A program made the translations under genes and the position numbers. The notes under the pieces are model-generated. The model saw only the letters and a list, made by a program, of their open reading frames with translations, ran no database searches and was not told the DNA's origin. Below are positions 24,897 through 33,090 of a DNA stretch of 55,336 nt, piece by piece. Source of the stretch: Xenophilus sp. L33 (lineage in GTDB: Bacteria; Pseudomonadota; Gammaproteobacteria; Burkholderiales; Burkholderiaceae_C); NCBI RefSeq assembly GCF_009765735.1, contig NZ_LMUW01000126.1, positions 45,830-101,165 on the forward strand, read 5' to 3'. The first letter of the stretch is position 1. Each line of letters begins with the position of its first letter.

Positions 24897-25309
24897 GCTT
24901 GCCTCCGAGCGCGCTCGCGCAGCCTTGCCCGCAGGATCTGTTGATCCTCGTCGGACAGCATGGCGAAGTTATCCAAGATCTCGCGCTGGCTCGGCTCCAG
25001 GCGGGACGTCGGCCGTGCCGTCCACCTTAGCGACTCGTCGTCGCCACCTTGATCCCTGAGCGGAAAAAGGTCCCGGTCATAAAAGTTCGTGCGCATGGCG
25101 CTCGGAGCCGTTTCGCCGTTATCTAGCCAGACTTGAAAAAGCGGCAGGCCGAGCGATTCCACCGACCAGGCCGGGCGCCCGTAGATTCGTTCGACTTCCG
25201 TGTCTCGCTCAAGAACGGCGACGAACTTGCCGAAGTTGCGAAACCGCGGATTGAAGACGACGGCGATATCGCCTGGCCGGCAGCGCAGACCTGCAGTCGA
25301 CTCAGCCAT
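24893..25309 (-). CDS. Phage hypothetical protein
   Basis: This 138-residue protein begins with a beta-rich, SH3-like segment (CRPGDIAVVFNPRFRNFGKF, then FQVWLDNG) and ends in a charged helix (ILRARLRERARRQA). It overlaps both neighbours (8 bases with the upstream gene, ATGA with the downstream gene). Small proteins with this opening are common in phage early regions; the function is unknown. Confidence 0.65.
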   Translation of the reverse strand: MAESTAGLRCRPGDIAVVFNPRFRNFGKFVAVLERDTEVERIYGRPAWSVESLGLPLFQVWLDNGETAPSAMRTNFYDRDLFPLRDQGGDDESLRWTARPTSRLEPSQREILDNFAMLSDEDQQILRARLRERARRQA

Positions 25310-25655
25310 GGACCATCTCCTTGGCCGTGTCCCTCATCTGCTCGACCAGCAGGCATTGATGGGTCAACAAAAGCGCCATGCCGTCGACCGCCTGGGACCT
25401 TGTCCAGCTCGCGGCCGCGATGCGGACCTCGCGCTCTTCCAGGGCCTCGGCGAACTCGGCGTCAGCGTCTGCCCACTCCTGCATCTTCTCGATGACAGTG
25501 CGGGCTGCGCTGCACCAAGTCACGAGCGCGTTGAGAGCGAGCACTTCTTCGCTCAGACAGTCAATGTCTGCCGCGCGGCACGCATCAAGTGTCGGTTCGG
25601 TGATTTGCTTCGCAGTAGGCGCGCGTGCGGCTCCGCTAGACTTCGTAGTAGCCAT
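25302..25655 (-). CDS. Phage hypothetical helical protein
   Basis: This 117-residue protein (MATTKSSGAARAPTAKQ) is mostly alpha-helical and acidic (EKMQEWADADAEFAEALEER). AAGGAAACGCACATC before the ATG gives a good ribosome-binding site, which decides the start over upstream in-frame codons. A related layout with DUF3077-like phage proteins is possible but I cannot confirm it. Confidence 0.6.
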   Translation of the reverse strand: MATTKSSGAARAPTAKQITEPTLDACRAADIDCLSEEVLALNALVTWCSAARTVIEKMQEWADADAEFAEALEEREVRIAAASWTRSQAVDGMALLLTHQCLLVEQMRDTAKEMVHG

Positions 25656-25785
25656 GATGTGCGTTTCCTTCAAGTGGTGCACGTTGTGGTTAGCTGGCCT
25701 TGGTGTTCCACCACCTTGGCCGGCGCCTAGATTGCCCCAGAATAAACCGGGCACCGGGTGCCTGGTTTCGCCCTGAGGCACGGCG

Positions 25786-25971
25786 TTATTCCTGCGGGTC
25801 TTTTGCCCGATCGATCCGATCGCGCACCCACGGCGCGCCGCCGAGACGTTGCAGCTTGGCCTTCTGCGGCTCGGTCATTTTGATCATCACCGGCACCGTC
25901 GAGACACCTGGTTGCAGGCGCTTTCTGCCGCTGCCCGGACGGGCCCCGCCGCTTTGCTTTGCTGTTTCCAT
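25786..25971 (-). CDS. Small phage protein of the GARPGSGRK type
   Basis: This 61-residue protein has a basic N-terminal GGARPGSGRK tail, then VSTVPVMIKMTEPQKAKLQR and a helix with WVRDRIDRA. The layout resembles ribbon-helix-helix-like small phage proteins, in which a strand and two helices bind DNA as a dimer. It is likely an early regulatory protein. It lies 130 bp upstream of the 25655 gene and 65 bp after the protease gene. Confidence 0.65.
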   Translation of the reverse strand: METAKQSGGARPGSGRKRLQPGVSTVPVMIKMTEPQKAKLQRLGGAPWVRDRIDRAKDPQE

Positions 25972-26036
25972 GACTGAAATTGTAAACCTTTTTCACACTC
26001 AAAGCAAGGACAATCTCAAGCCAAGACTGGCCGGCT

Positions 26037-26801
26037 CTATGCCGAGCTGCTATGAAGTTCCCCAATCAGCCGCAAAGCGACCGAGACATCAGTGCCTTGT
26101 ATCGCTGCATGGTGCCTTCGATGTTCTGTCGCCACACCAACCACGGGAAAGCCAAACGTGAAATCGATAGGCCGATCCGAGTCGAACAGCAGGATCGGGC
26201 CGCCGCTCATACCGCGAGGATTTGGAAAGTCGATACGGCCACCGCGCCCTGAAAACTGCTGGCGCTGCTTGAATGCGATCAGGATGTGGCTTTCCTCGCT
26301 CAACCCCAGCAGCTCATACGCACTCAACGCGGACGATGGTCCGTGATAGGTATAAGTAGTCATAACCACTTGGCTGTCGGCCCGCCTGAAGACGTTCTTA
26401 GTTGCCGGGTAACCGAGGACCAAATATTCATTGCCGCCGCGCGGCAACATCCGCGGGCGCAGTTGATAGATGTCGAAAGCGAGTTTTTCTATGTCGCGGT
26501 AGGGTGGAGCGCTGATATCGCGATGCAGCTGCGCGACCGCGACATCCACCCCCTCGCGCGAAGTTGTGAGCAGGCGCCCTGAAAGAATCGATGCCTTAAG
26601 TCTAGAACCGCAATAGAAGTACAGATCGCCTCGAACACGATGCTCCAGTACGTGCGCGGCGGTGACGAGGTAATGCCGCCCTTGAAACCGGACGATAAAA
26701 CAGGTGCCGACTTGATCTGGATATCCGCGTTCGTCGTCAACGTAGACCGGTAAGACGTAGCGTGTGAGCTCGTCCGACGCTAGTTGCAGGTGCGAAGGCA
26801 T
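26037..26801 (-). CDS. Trypsin-like serine protease in the prophage
   Basis: This 254-residue protein has the catalytic histidine region GTCFIVRFQGRHYLVTAAHV, an aspartate in GVDVAVAQL and the serine motif NPRGMSGGPILLF. No signal peptide or membrane segment is visible, so it is probably cytoplasmic. It starts four bases after the integrase stop and may be expressed with it in the lysogen. A cytoplasmic trypsin-fold protease next to an integrase is not a standard phage function; it may be a lysogen-expressed cargo gene such as a defence effector. That role is inferred. Confidence 0.8.
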   Translation of the reverse strand: MPSHLQLASDELTRYVLPVYVDDERGYPDQVGTCFIVRFQGRHYLVTAAHVLEHRVRGDLYFYCGSRLKASILSGRLLTTSREGVDVAVAQLHRDISAPPYRDIEKLAFDIYQLRPRMLPRGGNEYLVLGYPATKNVFRRADSQVVMTTYTYHGPSSALSAYELLGLSEESHILIAFKQRQQFSGRGGRIDFPNPRGMSGGPILLFDSDRPIDFTFGFPVVGVATEHRRHHAAIQGTDVSVALRLIGELHSSSA

Positions 26802-26805
26802 GCGC

Positions 26806-28026
26806 TCATCGAGCCGCTTTGAACGGCAGGATCTTCGCACCCTGGCGCAGCGCATCGAGGTGATCGGCCCAGTCCTGCATCATCTTCCGGCGCTGCGGCA
26901 GGTAGGTCGCGAAGTTGTACGCCGCGCTGACCTCGTTGCGCTCCTGGTGGGCCAGTTGCAGTTCGATGATGTCGTGCCGGTACTCAAGCTCGTGCAGGAT
27001 GGTCGACGCCACGCCGCGAAAGCCGTGGCCAGTCATCCGGCCGGCGTAGCCCATGCGCTTCAGGGCACCAAGGATCGTGTTGTTCGACATCGGCTTCTCG
27101 TGGTCACGCTCGCCTTGGAACAGCAAGCCGCTCAAGCCGCGGATCTCGCGTACCGATGCGAGCACCTCGAGCGCCTGCTTCGACAAAGGCACGATGTGCG
27201 GGGTCTTCATCTTCATCCGCTCGGCAGGGATGCGCCATTCCGCCGCCTCAAGATCGAACTCATCCCAGCGCGCGCCGATCAGTTCGCCAGTTCTAACGAA
27301 TGTCAGTGCCATGAGCTTCATCGAAAGCCGGGTGGCGGGGGTGCCCGGATAGGCTTCGATCTTCCGAAGCAGCTCTGGCATTTCCTTGGCCTCCACCCGC
27401 GCATAGTTCCGCTTCTTCCGTGGCTTAAGAGCGTCCGCTGGCTTGACGTCGGTGGCCGGGTTGCGCTCGATCAACCCGTGCGCCACGGCGTAGCGAAAGA
27501 TCTGGCCGGCGGTCTGCCAGGCGCGCTTCGCGATGTCGACCGCGCCTCGGGCCTCGATCTTCTTGACCGTTGCCAGCAGCATCGGCGCCGTGATGGTGGC
27601 GATCGCCTTTCCCCCAAGGTGGGGGAACATGTCAGCCTCCAGCCGGGTGATCACGTAGCCGGCGTGCCGCGGCGACTTCGTTTCCTTCCAGCTGGCGAAC
27701 CAGTCTCGGGCCACCGCTTCGAAGGTGTTCTCCCGCTGGACCTTGGCGACGAGCTTTTCATCCTTTTTGGTCGCCACTGGGTCGTTGCCAGCCTTGAGCA
27801 CGATCCGGGCGTCATCGCGGGCCCGTCGGGCGCTGGCCAAGGTGATCGACGGGTAGCTGCCCAGCGCAAGCCGCTTCTCCTTTCCCCCGAATCGGTACTT
27901 CCAGTACCAATGCTTTCCCCCGGTCGACGCGACCTCGAGGTAAAGGCCGCCCGCGTCCGCGAAGCGGGTCCGCGGCTTGTCCGCCAGGCATTTGGCGTTC
28001 TTGCATGAGGTGTCGGTCAGGGCCAT
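26806..28026 (-). CDS. int: P4-type tyrosine integrase
   Basis: This 406-residue protein has the DUF4102 arm-binding domain (LYLEVASTGGKHWYWKYRFG), a SAM-like core-binding domain and a tyrosine-recombinase catalytic domain. Visible residues are the arginine in RTGELIGARWDEF, HGFRG with the second arginine, LAHQERNEVSAAY and the terminal tyrosine region. It recombines attP with a tRNA 3' end. I chose ATG 28026 (MALTDTSCKNAK), the family's usual start; an upstream ATG at 28089 would add 21 residues. The gene is next to tRNA-Ser, the presumed attachment gene. Confidence 0.92.
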   Translation of the reverse strand: MALTDTSCKNAKCLADKPRTRFADAGGLYLEVASTGGKHWYWKYRFGGKEKRLALGSYPSITLASARRARDDARIVLKAGNDPVATKKDEKLVAKVQRENTFEAVARDWFASWKETKSPRHAGYVITRLEADMFPHLGGKAIATITAPMLLATVKKIEARGAVDIAKRAWQTAGQIFRYAVAHGLIERNPATDVKPADALKPRKKRNYARVEAKEMPELLRKIEAYPGTPATRLSMKLMALTFVRTGELIGARWDEFDLEAAEWRIPAERMKMKTPHIVPLSKQALEVLASVREIRGLSGLLFQGERDHEKPMSNNTILGALKRMGYAGRMTGHGFRGVASTILHELEYRHDIIELQLAHQERNEVSAAYNFATYLPQRRKMMQDWADHLDALRQGAKILPFKAAR

Positions 28027-28133
28027 TTGGGGGAAAAATTCCAGTGGGCGGGGGCAAAACGCCTCCCGTTCCCCCGAATTTGCCCCCAAACTGGCAACGC
28101 TGTCAAAGTTGAACGTAGGTGGTCAGAAGTCAA
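28024..28133. repeat. Integrase-proximal repeats, possible arm-type sites
   Basis: Variants of TTTGGGGG/GGGGGCAAA occur at 28024-28033, 28049-28057 and, inverted, as ATTTGCCCCC at 28078-28087. AGAAGTCAA follows at 28125-28133. The 10-mer GGGGGCAAAT directly followed by AGAAGTCAA occurs at 15701-15719 near the presumed other end. They may be integrase or AlpA binding sites. Confidence 0.4.
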
Positions 28134-28157
28134 AAAAGCCCCGTCTGGCGGGGCTTT
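28132..28157 (-). terminator. Intrinsic terminator after tRNA-Ser
   Basis: On the minus strand GAAAGCCCCGCCAGACGGGGC followed by six U residues (in DNA, the A run 28132-28137) forms a strong terminator about 45 bases after the tRNA 3' end. It separates tRNA transcription from the integrase gene on the same strand. Confidence 0.85.
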
Positions 28158-28201
28158 CGGGGCTAGATGTGGATGACATAGGTCATCAAAATAGCCACTT
28201 C

Positions 28202-28292
28202 TGGAGGAGAGGGAGGGATTCGAACCCTCGGTGGGCTATGAACCCACGCCTGATTTCGAGTCAGGTACATTAGACCACTCTGCCACCTCTCC
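28202..28292 (-). tRNA. serU: tRNA-Ser (anticodon CGA)
   Basis: The 91-nt sequence folds as a class II tRNA: acceptor stem GGAGAGG/CCTCTCC, anticodon stem-loop CCTGA-CTCGAAA-TCAGG with anticodon CGA, a long variable arm GTGGG...CCCAC, T arm GAGGG-TTCGAAT-CCCTC and an encoded CCA. It reads UCG. The discriminator base is U (28205), whereas G is usual for bacterial tRNA-Ser. The 3' end faces the integrase, so it is the probable attachment site. serS lies directly upstream on the same strand. Confidence 0.95.
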
Positions 28293-28347
28293 GGTGTTGG
28301 TCGAGCCTGCGATTCTAGCAGACTCCCAAGCAAGCATTTTTGCCGTT

Positions 28348-29679
<1,332 letters not shown>

Positions 29680-29743
29680 CGGGCGATTTTAGGTGCGCGT
29701 AGCATGGTCACCCCGAAAGACGAACCTACCCAGGAGACCCGCG

Positions 29744-30157
29744 ATGCAAGCCTATCTGACCTTCAACGGCAACGCGGCGGAGGCACTCGCCTTCTATGCC
29801 CAGTGCCTCGGCGGCAAGGTCCTCTTCAGCATGACCTACGGCGAAAGCCCGATGGGCGCCGACATGGCGCCCGAGCAGAAGAAGAAGCTCATGCACGGCT
29901 CGATGGAAGCCCGCGGCCACCAGTTGATGGCCTCCGACGCCCCGCCCGAATATCCCTTCGAGGGCTACAAGGGCTTCACCCTCTCCGTGCAGAGCAACGA
30001 CGTGAAGGAAGCCGAGAAGCTCTTCGATGCGCTCGGCGCCGGCGGCCAGGTCACGATGCCCTATGCGCCGACCTTCTGGGCGGCCGGCTTCGGCATGGTG
30101 ATCGACAAGTTCGGCGTGCCGTGGATGGTCAACGTCGAGGCGCCCGCCAAGGCTTGA
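29744..30157 (+). CDS. VOC family protein (PhnB-like)
   Basis: This 137-residue protein has the beta-alpha-beta-beta-beta pattern of the PhnB/glyoxalase-like VOC family: YLTFNGNAAEALAFYAQCLGG at the start, LMASDAPPEYPFEGYKGF in the middle and GFGMVIDKFGVPWMVN at the end. Members are dimeric and often of unknown substrate. CAGGAGACC precedes ATG 29744. It diverges from serS. Confidence 0.88.
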   Translation: MQAYLTFNGNAAEALAFYAQCLGGKVLFSMTYGESPMGADMAPEQKKKLMHGSMEARGHQLMASDAPPEYPFEGYKGFTLSVQSNDVKEAEKLFDALGAGGQVTMPYAPTFWAAGFGMVIDKFGVPWMVNVEAPAKA

Positions 30158-30167
30158 GCGCGACCGC

Positions 30168-31133
30168 TCAGTTCAGGCTCGCAGGATCCAGGTTGGCCCC
30201 GCAGACGATCAGGCACACCTTCTCGCGCTCGCGCGGCCGGTAGGCGCCGCTTCGCAGCGCGGCCAGCGGCAAGGCCGCCGCCGGCTCGACCGCCAGCTTC
30301 AGTTCGCGCCAGAGCCAGATCTGCGCCGCCCGGATCGAATCGTCGGACAGCAACGACGCGGTGTCGACGTGGCGTTCGGTGAGCGTCCACGCGATCGCGC
30401 CGAGCCGGCGCGCACCGAGCGAATCGGCAGCGATGCCGCCGACCTCGACGTCGACCGGCGCGCCCGCTTCGCGGGCCCGGAACAGGGTCGGCGCGCGCTC
30501 CGGCTCCAGCGCCACCACGCGGGCGCGGCGCTCGAACCAGGCGGCCAGGCCGCCGATCAGGCCGCCGCCGCCGACGCTCACCAGCACCGAACCCGGCAGG
30601 CCGCCCTGCAGTTCGACCTCGCGCCCGAGCGTGCCGGCGCCGGCCACCACCTCGGGCTGGTCGTAGGCATGCGTGAGCAGCGCGCCGGTCTGGCGCTGGC
30701 GTTCGAGGCAGGCGGCCAGCGCATCGCCGTAGGCTTCGCCGCCGACCACCACCGTGGCGCCCAGCGCCCGCAGCCGGGCCCGCTTGGCCTCGGACGACAG
30801 CGACGGCAGGTAGACCTCGCAAGGCACGCCCAGCGCCTGCGCTGCGGCGGCCGTGGCGATGCCGGCATTGCCGCCGGAAGCGACGATCACGCCGGCGGCC
30901 GGAATGTCGTGCGCCAGCAGCCGGCTCATCATCCCGCGGGCCTTGAAGCTGCCGCTGGTCTGCAGCTGCTCCAGCTTGAGCCAGACCTCGACGCCCGGCG
31001 TGTCGATGCCAAGCGCCCGGCCTGGCAGCTTCCACAGCGGTGTTTCGCGCAGGAAGTGCGGCACGCGCGCCCGCAGCCGCTCGGCCGCAGCCTCGATGTC
31101 CGCGCGCCAGTCGTTTGCCGCGGCGTCGCTCAC
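30168..31133 (-). CDS. PLP-dependent threonine dehydratase/serine racemase-like enzyme
   Basis: This 321-residue fold type II PLP enzyme has the Schiff-base lysine in SGSFKARG, the phosphate-binding region ASGGNAGIATAAAA and the glycine loop SVGGGGLIGGLAAW. It likely deaminates threonine or serine, or racemises serine; it lacks the ACT regulatory domain of biosynthetic IlvA. The start is a GTG overlapping the ispH stop (GTGA), so it is coupled to the ispH operon. Exact substrate specificity cannot be read from sequence. Confidence 0.85.
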   Translation of the reverse strand: MSDAAANDWRADIEAAAERLRARVPHFLRETPLWKLPGRALGIDTPGVEVWLKLEQLQTSGSFKARGMMSRLLAHDIPAAGVIVASGGNAGIATAAAAQALGVPCEVYLPSLSSEAKRARLRALGATVVVGGEAYGDALAACLERQRQTGALLTHAYDQPEVVAGAGTLGREVELQGGLPGSVLVSVGGGGLIGGLAAWFERRARVVALEPERAPTLFRAREAGAPVDVEVGGIAADSLGARRLGAIAWTLTERHVDTASLLSDDSIRAAQIWLWRELKLAVEPAAALPLAALRSGAYRPREREKVCLIVCGANLDPASLN

Positions 31134-32104
31134 GAGATGTGCCCCGGCGGCGGAATGTCCTCGAGCTTGAGGCCCTTGGGCAGCGGGAACTTGAGCGTCT
31201 CGCGGATGCCGTCCATGGTGCGCACCGACACCGCGCCGAGCGCCTTGATGCGCTCGATCACCTCGCGCACCAGCACCTCGGGCGCCGAGGCGCCGGCGGT
31301 GAGGCCGACACGGCTCTTGCCCTCGAACCATTCGGGCTGCAGCTCGGCGGCGGAGTCGACCATGTAGCTCTCGCAGCCCAGGCGCTGCGCCAGTTCGCGC
31401 AGGCGGTTGCTGTTGGAGCTGGTCGGGCTGCCGACCACGATCACCAGGTCGACCTGCGGGCTCAGGAGCTTGACCGCGTCCTGCCGGTTCTGGGTCGCAT
31501 AGCAGATGTCCTGCTGCTTGGGCTCGCGCACGCGCGGAAAGCGCTGGCGCACCGCGGCGGAGATCTCGGCCGCGTCGTCGACCGACAGCGTGGTCTGGGT
31601 GACCACCGCCAGCTTCTCCGATTGCGCCGGGGTCACGCGGGCCACGTCGGCCACGCTCTCGACCAGGTGGATGCCGCTCGACAGCTGCCCCATCGTGCCC
31701 TCGACCTCGGGATGCCCCTTGTGGCCGATCATGATGAATTCGTAGCCTTCCTTGGCCAGCTTGGCGACCTCGACGTGCACCTTGGTCACCAGCGGGCAGG
31801 TGGCGTCGAAGACCTCGAAGCCGCGCTCGCGCGCCTCGGCCTGCACCGCCTTGCTGACGCCGTGCGCGCTGAAGACCAGCGTCGCGCCCGGCGGCACCTC
31901 GGCCAGGTCCTCGATGAAGATCGCGCCCTTGGACTTCAGCTCGTTCACGACGTAGGTGTTGTGCACGATCTCGTGGCGCACGTAGATCGGCGCGCCGAAC
32001 TTCGCAATGGCCCGCTCGACGATCTCGATCGCGCGGTCGACGCCGGCGCAGAAGCCGCGCGGCTCGGCCAGGAGGACTTCGTCCAGGCGGTTCACGGCGC
32101 TCAC
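31130..32104 (-). CDS. ispH: 4-hydroxy-3-methylbut-2-enyl diphosphate reductase
   Basis: IspH (LytB) catalyses the last step of the MEP isoprenoid pathway, giving IPP and DMAPP, using a [4Fe-4S] cluster. The three cluster cysteines lie in EPRGFCAGVDRAI, FDATCPLVTKVH and QDICYATQNRQ, and the substrate loop is GSPTSSNSNRL. The 324-residue length is standard. The start is a GTG overlapping the stop of fkpB; this fkpB-ispH pairing is conserved in many proteobacteria. Confidence 0.96.
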   Translation of the reverse strand: MSAVNRLDEVLLAEPRGFCAGVDRAIEIVERAIAKFGAPIYVRHEIVHNTYVVNELKSKGAIFIEDLAEVPPGATLVFSAHGVSKAVQAEARERGFEVFDATCPLVTKVHVEVAKLAKEGYEFIMIGHKGHPEVEGTMGQLSSGIHLVESVADVARVTPAQSEKLAVVTQTTLSVDDAAEISAAVRQRFPRVREPKQQDICYATQNRQDAVKLLSPQVDLVIVVGSPTSSNSNRLRELAQRLGCESYMVDSAAELQPEWFEGKSRVGLTAGASAPEVLVREVIERIKALGAVSVRTMDGIRETLKFPLPKGLKLEDIPPPGHIS

Positions 32105-32562
32105 AGGACGCCGATCAACTGCACCTCGAAGGTCACCGGCTGACTCGCGAGCGGATGGTTGAAGTCGAAGCGCACCGCAGTGGCGTTCGACTCGACCACC
32201 GCACCGGCGTAGCTGCCGGTGCCGTCGGGCGTCGGGAACTGGACCACGTCGCCGACGGCGTATTGCTCGTCGGGGTCGCCCATCTGGGCCAGCAGCGTGC
32301 GCGCGACCCATTGCTGCATCTCGGGGTTGCGCTCGCCGAAGGCATCGCCGGGCGGCAGCTCGAAGGTGGCGTGGTCGCCTTCGGCCATGCCGATCAGGCG
32401 CTGCTCGACCGCCGGCGACAGCTCGCCGGTGCCCAGCGACAGCGTGGCCGCCTTGTCCTGGAAGGTGTTGATGATGTCGCCCGCGGGTCCGGCCAGCCGG
32501 TAGTGCAAGGTGAGGAAGGAGCCGGCCGTGACGACGGCGGCGGCATGAGGGGTCGAAGACAA
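32101..32562 (-). CDS. fkpB: FKBP-type peptidyl-prolyl isomerase, SlpA/FkpB family
   Basis: This 153-residue cytoplasmic prolyl isomerase of the SlyD/SlpA class begins its FKBP fold at GSFLTLHYRLAGPAGDIINT. The insert-in-flap domain follows (PPGDAFGERNPEMQQ), and the second FKBP part is FDFNHPLASQPVTFEVQLIG. It lacks the His-rich tail of SlyD. It is the first gene of the fkpB-ispH-PLP enzyme operon and diverges from radC across 66 bp. Confidence 0.9.
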   Translation of the reverse strand: MSSTPHAAAVVTAGSFLTLHYRLAGPAGDIINTFQDKAATLSLGTGELSPAVEQRLIGMAEGDHATFELPPGDAFGERNPEMQQWVARTLLAQMGDPDEQYAVGDVVQFPTPDGTGSYAGAVVESNATAVRFDFNHPLASQPVTFEVQLIGVL

Positions 32563-32628
32563 GGTAGGCGCGCCCGATAAACTGAGGCACGTATTTTAGG
32601 GAGTGGGGCTCAAAGACCCCGAAGAGCG

Positions 32629-33090
32629 ATGTCTTTCAAGGACTTGCCGGCCGGCGCACGGCCGCGCGAAAAGCTGATCGCGCTGGGCGCGGGTGCACTG
32701 GTGGACGCCGAGCTGCTGGCGCTCCTGCTGCGCACCGGCATCGCCGGCAAGAACGTGCTGCAGCTGGCACAGGAGCTCCTCGACGCCTTCGGCGGCCTGG
32801 CCGGCCTGCTGCGGGCCGGGCCCGACGACCTGCGGCGCATCAAGGGGCTCGGCGGCAGCGCCAAGCGGGCCGAGCTGGCGGCGGTGCTGGAGCTGGCCCG
32901 GCGCGCCATGGCCGAGCAGCTGAAGGAGCGCGCGGTCTTCGAGTCGCCCGGCGCGGTCGCGCAATACCTGCAGCTGCACATGGCGTCGCTGCCGCACGAG
33001 GTCTTCGCCGCCCTCTTCCTCGACACCAGGCACCGGCTGATCGCGATGGAGGAGCTGTTCCGCGGCACCCTGTCGCAGACCAGCGTCTAG
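32629..33090 (+). pseudogene. radC: radC, 5' part (interrupted by the element)
   Basis: These 153 codons encode the N-terminal helix-hairpin-helix part of RadC (LKGLGGSAK-like IKGLGGSAKRAELAAV) and the start of the JAB/MPN domain, ending EELFRGTLSQTSV. The stop TAG is created at the junction with the inserted element. The reading frame resumes in register at 46667 with YPREVV. RadC is a widely conserved protein of unsettled function. Rejoined through one GCGTCTA copy it would have 225 residues, the normal length. The MPN metal motif is in the distal half, so this fragment is unlikely to be active. Confidence 0.95.

Larger units (their letters stand above)
15701..28201. mobile_element. Cryptic prophage or phage-derived element at tRNA-Ser
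   Basis: The element runs from tRNA-Ser(CGA), next to a P4-type integrase on the right, through about 24 mostly minus-strand phage-like genes to an acyltransferase on the left. Many genes overlap by ATGA, as in phage operons. Structural genes are limited to a gp10-like protein, a glycine-rich tail fibre and small proteins; I see no terminase, portal, protease, capsid, tape measure or lysis cassette. The left end is uncertain: no long repeat of the tRNA 3' end was found, and I place it near 15701 because of a shared 10-mer with the integrase-proximal end. Confidence 0.75.
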
